Below are positions 57,343 to 64,000 of a stretch of DNA of 64,000 nucleotides, piece by piece. Numbering within the stretch: the first letter of the stretch is position 1; every line of letters starts with the position of its first letter. The stretch comes from Castor canadensis (lineage: Eukaryota; Chordata; Mammalia; Rodentia; Castoridae), in NCBI RefSeq assembly GCF_047511655.1, contig NC_133395.1:148418318-148482317 (forward strand). Reading direction: 5' to 3'. The notes under the pieces are model-generated. The model was not told where the DNA came from, searched no databases, and saw only the letters and a program-made list of their open reading frames with translations. The position numbers and the translations under genes were made by a program.

Positions 57343-58480
57343 GGAAAATTGGTACCGGGAGTGGGGTTGTTGATACCAGTGTCAGGTGTGGACCAAGTTC
57401 ATGTCCAAGAGTTGGCAAAGAATGATGAGTTCAGACTCAAGGGGAAAGTGTAAAGTGGAGAGTTTATTGAGATTGAAAAGTGTAAAGTGGGAGAGTAGAT
57501 CCCCAGAGTTGGGGGATCCCAAGAGAGGGTACCCAAGAAATGACATGATTTGAGGTTTTTATCCATTCTCTTTAGAGCATTGTTTCAAGGTTATTCACTC
57601 TCCCCCTTCTCTGTCTTGTATCTTCTTCTTAAAGAAGTATGTGCGTTGCCATGCCTGCACTCTTTATCTTCTGGCTATCCCCACTTCTGGCCATTTTCCT
57701 CACCCTAGCTGCCTACATCCCAAGCTGACTCATATCACTGTGATTATACATAGCAATGTGGTTCAGAAGCCTTTGGAATTGATTTGTGGGAGGAGTTTAG
57801 GAAAGTTTTGAGATGCAGGCTAGAGAATCCCTAAAAAGTGGAAAGGAGACAATCCCTGACTCTCACGGGAGTTCAGATCAGAGTGCTGATAGGAATGCAG
57901 AGAATAAAGGCTGTGCTCATGAAGTTTCAGATGGGAGCTTCACTAGAGGCCATATTCTATTACACTGAGGCAAAGGACTTGTCTTCATTATTATTATTCT
58001 TATTATGAGACGTTGTGTCAAGCTGAATTTAATAGTGACAGACTAGTCTGGCAGAGGATATTTCAAAGAAGAAGAGTATTCAGGCTGTGGCATGAGTATT
58101 GCTAGCTGCTTATTTCCCGATTTACAGGAAGAACCAGGAAAAAACATAGAGGAAGGATTTGAAAAACCTGAACTTTAGCCAGAAAAGCAGCAGGTTTAAA
58201 ATTGAGGCCAAGGAAGGTGTTAAAGAAATTAGTGTGATGTTAAAAAAGAAGCCAAGTACTTTTAATCAGAACAACAGGAAAGATGCCTTGAAGGCATCTC
58301 AGGAATTGGCGAGACTCCCCATCAAGGGTTAAAGGCTTTGACTCTGAAAGACAGGAGCTCCAAGAAACTGGTTCACATAGGGCCTCCAGGAAGGCTGATG
58401 CAGCCGTGGTCGAAGTGGGCTTGGCTGCTTTCAAGCTGGTGGCAGGCCTTGCCATCATACACACAATGCTGATTTTTCAG
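57343..58480 (+). mobile_element. MaLR internal sequence, interrupted by an LTR
   Basis: Begins with the MaLR internal-start motif, is broken by the LTR at 57371-57737, and resumes with CAGAAGCCTTTGGAATTGAT. No intact reading frame; heavily degraded. Confidence 0.55.
57371..57737 (-). mobile_element. LTR inserted into an older MaLR element
   Basis: The termini form a TGATA...TATCA inverted pair. On the minus strand there is a CTCAATAAACTC polyadenylation motif (plus about 57459-57470). MaLR-internal sequence is interrupted exactly here: GTGGGGTTGT on the left and TGTGATTATAC on the right. No coding sequence. The family is not assigned. Confidence 0.65.
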
Positions 58481-58484
58481 GCAT

Positions 58485-58960
58485 GCAGAAAACTAGAAGA
58501 GAAATATAATAAACATAAGAGCAGAGATAAATGAAATACAGAATTAATTTGTAACAAATGAAACAAAGTTTATTTTTTTATATCAACAAAATGGGCAACC
58601 TGTTAGTTACATTGACTAAAAAAGAGATATTCAAATTACTAAAATCAGACATGAAAGAGCAGATAGTACTAATGATTTTACACAAATAACATAAGCGAAT
58701 ACTATGCCAACACACTGGCTAAATACAACGAAAAAAGTACTAAAGGTGTATTGCAAATACGTAAGTCATCAAAATGAGTGAAGTATAAAAAATCCAGAAA
58801 CAACTTATTAAAACTAAGTGATAAAAATTCAAAATCTGAATAGATTAATAACTAATAAGAATATTGAATCAATAATTAAAAATCTCCCAACAAAGAAAAT
58901 TCCAGGACTAGGTGGCTTGATTGGTGAATTCTACCAAATAGAATAAACAGCAAGAAATGT
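58485..58960 (+). mobile_element. LINE-1 ORF2 fragment (start of the reverse transcriptase region)
   Basis: Degenerate ORF2-like translation ends with PGLGGLIGEFYQ, the remnant of the L1 motif PGPDGFTGEFYQ. Multiple stops and frameshifts. Confidence 0.7.
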
Positions 58961-58977
58961 TTTAAAAAAATTTTTCA

Positions 58978-59055
58978 GAACTGGGGTGTAACTCATTGGT
59001 AGATCACCTGCTTAATGTGTGAGGCCCTGGGTTTGATCATCAGCACTGCAAAAAC
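58978..59055 (+). mobile_element. tRNA-like SINE
   Basis: GGGGTGTAACTCATTGGTAG and GGGTTTGATCATCAGCACTG, ending in an A run. Confidence 0.65.
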
Positions 59056-59439
59056 AGTTCTTCAGAGAGAAGGAAAGTGATCAAGATTTTCCTGAGGAGC
59101 TGCACAAAGGGAAAGCATTGGGAGGGAATAAGGAAGAATAATTTTCTTCTTATCCTTAATTACTCCAAAAGAAAACAACTGGTCAGTATAATAATAATGA
59201 CAATATATTTGATGATTATAACTTATGTATGAGATAGGAATGACAACAGTGATACAAGGAACAGGAGGAGGTTTAGAATTATTTTGTTATAACACATGAG
59301 TATCTCTTACCCAAAAAATGCTTGGAACTAGAAGTGTTTCAAATTTTGTAGGTTTTTTTTTTTGTTGTTGTTGTTAGAACTCAGCCTAATAAAATTCTGA
59401 TTTATCAGTGGACATCATTTCACACATCAAACAGGCCAA

Positions 59440-59461
59440 AATAAATAAATAAATAAATAGT
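59440..59461. repeat. (AAAT)n inside the PTMA pseudogene 3'UTR
   Basis: Five AAAT units, probably expanded from an A-rich stretch of the parent mRNA. Confidence 0.85.
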
Positions 59462-60300
59462 AACTTCATAGGCAAAAAGGGAAAAAAAAAGGAATATTTT
59501 ACCTTTGGCCTTTAAAAACATCTCATACAAACCAACTACTTATAGTACAGCTAAGTACATACACACAAAAAAGTTATTGGAATGCTTGGAATAAGATTGG
59601 TTTTGTTTGTTTTTGCCTTTTCTTGCAAGGTTTTTTTTTATTAATCTCCTTTGAGATTATAATGAACATGGTCACACCACAAGTAAAGTCAGAGTAGGAC
59701 GCAGAACACTCTGAAGGGTGGTTTGGTCATGTGAGATCATTAAAAATGGCTGACCCCTAACAATATGTACAAAAATATAAACTGTAAGTAGAAATACAAA
59801 TTTCCTTTTTAAGTACTTTTAAGAAAAAAAAGCAGGGCCTTGGAAGCTTTGTTTTTTCCTCCCCTGTTGCAGATTCATGTTGTGGTTTTGTGGGTGGTGG
59901 AGAGCTTGAGTGGGCTGCCTGCAGTGGACAGATGGGCCTCTCTACTCAAAGGTGACCACATTTAGATTCTGGGGCAGGAAGTGTAGGATGGGTAGGTCAA
60001 GGAGGTCTTTTTTGTAGTTTAACTTCTCCTTTTTTGCTGTTTAGTTATCCTCATCAGTTTTCTGCTTCTTGGTATCAACATCACCATCCTCATCACCTTC
60101 AGCTGCCCATTTGCCTGTGGCTGCTTTCATCTCTATCTTCTTCCTCACCATCACCTTCTTCCTCTCCACCTTTTTCCCCTTTATCTATCTCATTGTCAGC
60201 CTCCTGCTCTCCATCTTCCTCATTAGCATTCCCATTGGCTGAATTGTCTCTTCTGTTTTCTGCCTCCACAACTTCCTTCTCCTTTAAGTCCTTGGTGATC

Positions 60301-60776
60301 CAAGATAAAAGCGAGTGCACACAAGGGAGATATGAGGATAGGTAAGACACCTAAAAAATTAGCTAGCATTTGTTGCCCTCAACACAGAGAAACTAAAGCA
60401 GCTACCTTAAAAGCAACTGAGGCCAATAGGAGAAGGGGACCAGGAACTAGAGAAAAGGTTAGATCAAGAAGAATTAACCTAGAAGGTAACACCCACGCAC
60501 AGGAAATCAATGTGAGTCAACTCCCTGTATAGCTATCCTTATCTCAACCAGCAAAAACCCTTGTTCCTTCCTATTATGGCTTATACTCTCTCTACAACAA
60601 AATTAGAGATAAGGGCAGAATAGTTTCTGCCGGGTATTGAGGGGGTGGAGGGGAGAGGGAGGGGGTGGAGTGGGTGGTAAGGGAGGGGGTGGGGGCAGGG
60701 GGGAGAAATGACCCAAGCATTGTATGCACATATGAATAATAATGAAAAAAAACCAATCTGTAAAAAAAAAAAAAAA
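60301..60776 (+). mobile_element. 5'-truncated LINE-1 3' end inserted in the PTMA pseudogene
   Basis: The insert contains a G-rich 3'UTR run (about 60635-60705), a segment reading AATGACCCAAGCATTGTATG, and a terminal poly-A tract. It is flanked by the perfect 12-bp duplication TCCTTGGTGATC (60289-60300 and 60777-60788), a typical target-primed reverse transcription signature. Removing it restores continuity of the PTMA-like copy. Confidence 0.88.
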
Positions 60777-61261
60777 TCCTTGGTGATCTCAGAGCTGGTG
60801 TCCCCAGCTACATCTGACATGGTGGGACACACTGGTGATCCAATGTAACAGATGAAAAAGAAAGCTAGAGTTTGGGGACTTTGGTGAGAAAGCTGCTGGA
60901 GTATGTTGTGGAGGAGGAGGTGCTGCAGAGGTGGCTGTGGCCTTGCAAAGATGGCTTTTCAGAACAGCCAATGGGTGTAGTTTTTGACTTTGGAACATTT
61001 GCATAGATTTTGCTAACTAAGCATCCCTAATCAAGAAATTAGGGATAAAATCTGAACTATTCCTAAACCCAAAAGTTCTCAAGCACCATGTTACTTTGAG
61101 ATTTTGGAGCATTTTGGATCTTCAAATTGGGGTGCTTGACCTGTGTAAGGTACTTGCACTGACTATGAAGAAGTATAGTGTTATCTGAAAGCAGACTTGG
61201 GTTATTGCTTATAAATCTGTAGGCAAAATCAAGGGTAGCCACTTTAAAATTTTAAAGTATT

Positions 61262-61580
61262 GACTGGCACACAGTGGCCCAAGACTGTAATCCCAGCAAC
61301 TTGGGAGGTAGAGATCAGGAGAATAGCAATTTGAGACCAGCCTGGGCAAAAAGTTCACAAGACTCGATCACAACTAATGGCTGGGTGTAGTGGCAGACAC
61401 CCCTTATCCCCAGCTATTCAGAGAAGTACAATTAGGAGGATTGCAGTCCTGGCTGGCCTGAACATAAAGCAAGACCCCCATCTCAAAAATAACCAGCACA
61501 AAAGGGCTGGAGATGTGGCTCAAGAGGTAGAGCCTAGGAAGGATGAGGCCCTGAGTTTAACCTCCAGTTTAAGTATAATA
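61262..61580 (+). mobile_element. Three-part composite SINE
   Basis: Unit 1 (CTGTAATCCCAGCAACTTGG), unit 2 (GGCTGGGTGTAGTGGCAG) and a tRNA-like unit 3 (GTGGCTCAAGAGGTAGAGCC), in the same order and with the same inter-unit join as the copy at 940-1240. Confidence 0.75.
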
Positions 61581-61589
61581 AATTGCTAA

Positions 61590-62720
61590 GGAAACAACAT
61601 GGAATCATATAAAATGCTCAATTAAAACCACAGGAGACAGAGTAAGAGTGGAATTAAAAAAATAAAGAAGGAGGAACATGAATAGAAAATAGTGACAAAT
61701 GTGGTAGACACTAATTTAACTATAGCAATGATAGCCTTAAGCAGCAGTGGTCTAAGTATACCAATGGGGAAAAAAAAAAAGACTGTGAGAGCAGGTAAAA
61801 ACAAATAAACAACCCAAAACTCCAAGACCCAACTATATGTTGCCTAGAAGAAACTCAATTTATTTACTTATTTTTGCAGTGCTGGGGATTGAATTCAGGG
61901 CCTCAAGCATGATAGGCACTCTACCAGTGAGCTACACCCTCAGCCCAGAATATAATACACAAAAAAATATAAACACAAAAAGGGTGCAAAGAGGTATACC
62001 ATGCTATAATTAATAAAAAAAAGAATGCCTGAGTATCTCTATTTACTCCAGAAGCAGCTGATTTCAGAACAACAGTCATTATCAGGAATAAAAAAGGACA
62101 TTACCTACATAATACTCTCCAAGAAGTCTTAACAATCCTTAATGTGTATATTCCTAACTAATAGATAAGTGCAAGAAGAAGTAGATGAGTCTCATTGTAG
62201 TTGAAGTCTTCAACACCTTTCTATTAGTAATTGACAGATCTACCAGGCAGAAAGTTACCAAAGGTGCCATTGAGCTCAATAATACTGAGTAGCTAGATTT
62301 GATCAACATGAGTAGAATACTGCAGCTAACAGCAGAACACACATTATTCTCAAACTCACATGGAACATTCACCAAGACTACATTCTGGGTTATAAAACAC
62401 ACCTTGAAGCCAGGTGTAGTGGTACATGCTTATAATCCTAGCACTCAGGAGACTGAGGCAGGAAGATCTCAAGTTCAAGTCTAGCCTGGGCCACATAGCA
62501 AGTTTGAGGCCAGCCTCAGCTACATAGATCTTGTCTCAAAAAAACAAACTAAAACAAAAACACTGTGTAAAGTGTAAAAGAATATAAATCATACAAACTG
62601 AGTTCTCAGACCACTAAGGAATTAAACTAGAAATTGTTAACAGAATGATAACCACAAAGTCTCCAAATACTTGGAGACTAAACAACATACTTTAAAATAA
62701 CACATGGTTGAAGAAGTTTT
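61590..62720 (+). mobile_element. LINE-1 ORF2 endonuclease-region fragment with two SINE insertions
   Basis: Degraded ORF2 text covers the endonuclease region, including a segment like HGTFTKTTFWVIKHT that matches the L1 block around the IDHILGHK motif. It is interrupted by a minus-strand tRNA-like SINE (about 61862-61948) and a plus-strand 7SL-like SINE (about 62405-62560). Many stops; not functional. Confidence 0.75.
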
Positions 62721-62759
62721 AAAATATTTTGGATATACAAAAAACTCTTAAAAGTAAAA

Positions 62760-64000
62760 AAATAAGAAAGAGAACAGCTTTATTAAAACATGTACAAGAC
62801 TTCTTCACCAAAGATGTGGATGGGTGAGCCAACATGTAAGATTACAAGCATTTGACTCTGCGAATGAGAAAAGCCGGGGTAACAAAGGAGAGACTATGTT
62901 CTGAAGATAAAGAGGAGGAACACTGGGAATCAAGAAAGAGGTAACATGACAGCTGAAAAGCAACAGAGAAAAGAGAAAACAGTCCACAACTCCAATCCTG
63001 GCACCCCTGGGTGAGGGTAAGCTGAGATGTCCCTGGCAACAGACTGGCAATTCTAACTGCAGGATAAGCCCACACCTCCTTAAACCTTAAACTCAGTGTG
63101 GGGTTTGGTATGACTGCTCCTGCATGGCAGGCTAGTTTCAGAGAAGAATGTTGCTCCTATTGTCTCTGAGTTATAGTAAGGCACTATCTTGAGAGAGGGT
63201 CTATTGTTTGAGACTGAGCTTCTCTGAGTATCACTGTAGAAACAGAACACTGAGCCCATCTGTGGTGAAATGTTGACCTTCAGAACCTGCCTCCAGGCTA
63301 TATGTGTTTGCTGCTAGATGGGACCAAGAGCTCTGAGACCAGGATCCTCATATCACAATTTCTTCCAGCCTTCTCCTGGTGATCTACTTGATAGGGTCTG
63401 AAAGCAGTGAGTCTGACAACCTGAGTCCTGCAGTCTACCCCCACTCCAGCCCAGAACTCGGTATTCTGTTTGCTTCCCTTGCTCTCTGAGGCATTCTAGA
63501 GATACTACAGGCTTGGATGCTTGCTGCTCCTGAAGTCACAAACTGGGGGAGGAGGAAGCTTGTGAGGTAAGTAGAATCTACCCAGCCAATAGGCTTCAAA
63601 GTGGCTTGCAGTACACAAACAAGGGAAGCTTCTAAAGTGAAAGTCCAAAAATGGACTTACCTCACATTCACCCCATATACAGCAACAACCTTTACACTAG
63701 GAACTACAAGGGACTCCAGCTAGTTTTCCTTAGAGAGGTGCTGGGCATCAGGTCTGGTACTCTGAACATATAGATGAATGACTATTGAGCTATACCCCCA
63801 GTGCAGTGTGAGAAACTGCACCTCAAACTAGCCACTACACAGTCCTTCCTGAACATTGAGAATACTTCAACTCAAAGACTAGAGATGATTAAAACTTCCA
63901 ATCAACAACTTGGCCTCAAATGTACAAATCCCAATGAAAAAAACATAAGAAATATGAAAGGAATAAGGTAATATGACTACTCAAAACATCAACAACTTAA
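62760..64000 (+). mobile_element. Probable LINE-1 5' region running off the window
   Basis: The last 200 bp (CCTCAAATGTACAAATCCC, GGTAATATGACTACTC) resemble the L1 leader and ORF1 start by memory. The preceding kilobase may be its 5'UTR. A tRNA-like SINE remnant lies at about 63735-63805 on the minus strand. The whole-region assignment is tentative. Confidence 0.4.

Larger units (their letters stand above)
59352..60985 (-). pseudogene. PTMA (prothymosin alpha) processed pseudogene, split by a LINE-1
   Basis: Read on the minus strand this is an intronless PTMA mRNA copy. It has a 5'UTR from about 60985, ATG at 60820-60818 (MSDVAGDTSSEIT), a body with ENRRDNSANGNANEEDGEQE and acidic repeats, an original stop near 60043-60041, a long 3'UTR, and a short A-tail (plus-strand T run at 59352-59361). 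The reading frame is broken: a 476-bp LINE-1 interrupts it after codon 15 or so, and deletions/frameshifts occur near the basic C-terminal motif, producing a premature stop. PTMA itself is a small acidic nuclear chromatin-associated protein; this copy should be non-functional. It sits antisense in a CFAP92 intron. I did not identify its own target-site duplication. Confidence 0.93.
54663..64000 (+). other. CFAP92 intron continuing past the window
   Basis: No coding exon after 54662. It is a repeat graveyard: L1M pieces, MaLR LTR and internal sequence with a nested LTR, the PTMA pseudogene with a nested L1, a trimer SINE and further L1. Confidence 0.65.

Noticed and set aside
60034-60345. Ser/Pro-rich 103-codon plus-strand frame
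   Set aside because: Antisense of the acidic region of the PTMA pseudogene.

Overview
This window is mammalian nuclear DNA, most likely from a rodent. Two multi-exon genes with GT-AG introns are embedded in dense interspersed repeats. Short SINEs recur throughout. Some are tRNA-like, with a Pol III A box resembling TGGCTCAAGTGGTAGAGC and a GAGTTCAAACTCC-like B box. Others are 7SL/B1-like. The two types are often fused into a composite. That repertoire points to a rodent, possibly of the beaver lineage; the species guess is inference from memory.

Layout. Positions 1-3034 lie downstream of EFCC1 and hold only repeats. EFCC1 (EF-hand and coiled-coil domain containing 1, formerly CCDC48) occupies 3035-31252 on the minus strand. 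I could build a complete eight-exon coding model of 581 codons plus stop, with every splice phase closing. A CpG-rich promoter/exon 1 block lies at about 30.5-31.5 kb and an intragenic CpG-rich exon 2 at about 28.65-28.94 kb. About 7 kb of repeat-rich intergenic DNA separates it from CFAP92 (KIAA1257), a cilia/flagella-associated protein gene on the plus strand. CFAP92 has a CpG island with tandem GC boxes at about 37.5 kb, a start codon at 38243, and eight coding exons through 54662 (450 codons). Its 3' part lies beyond the window. The head-to-head EFCC1/CFAP92 order matches what I recall of human 3q21.3, seen here in the opposite orientation.

The last 9 kb is CFAP92 intron. It carries an MaLR-type endogenous LTR element interrupted by another LTR, LINE-1 ORF2 fragments, and a processed PTMA (prothymosin alpha) pseudogene split by a 5'-truncated LINE-1 with a 12-bp target-site duplication.

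I found no new multi-gene system. The best second-look items are a structurally intact sense-oriented LTR just inside EFCC1 intron 1, an 82-bp L1 micro-insertion upstream of the EFCC1 start, in-frame tandem splice acceptors in CFAP92, the split PTMA retrocopy, and a three-part composite SINE. Repeat boundaries are by eye; family names come from remembered consensus sequences, not a database search.
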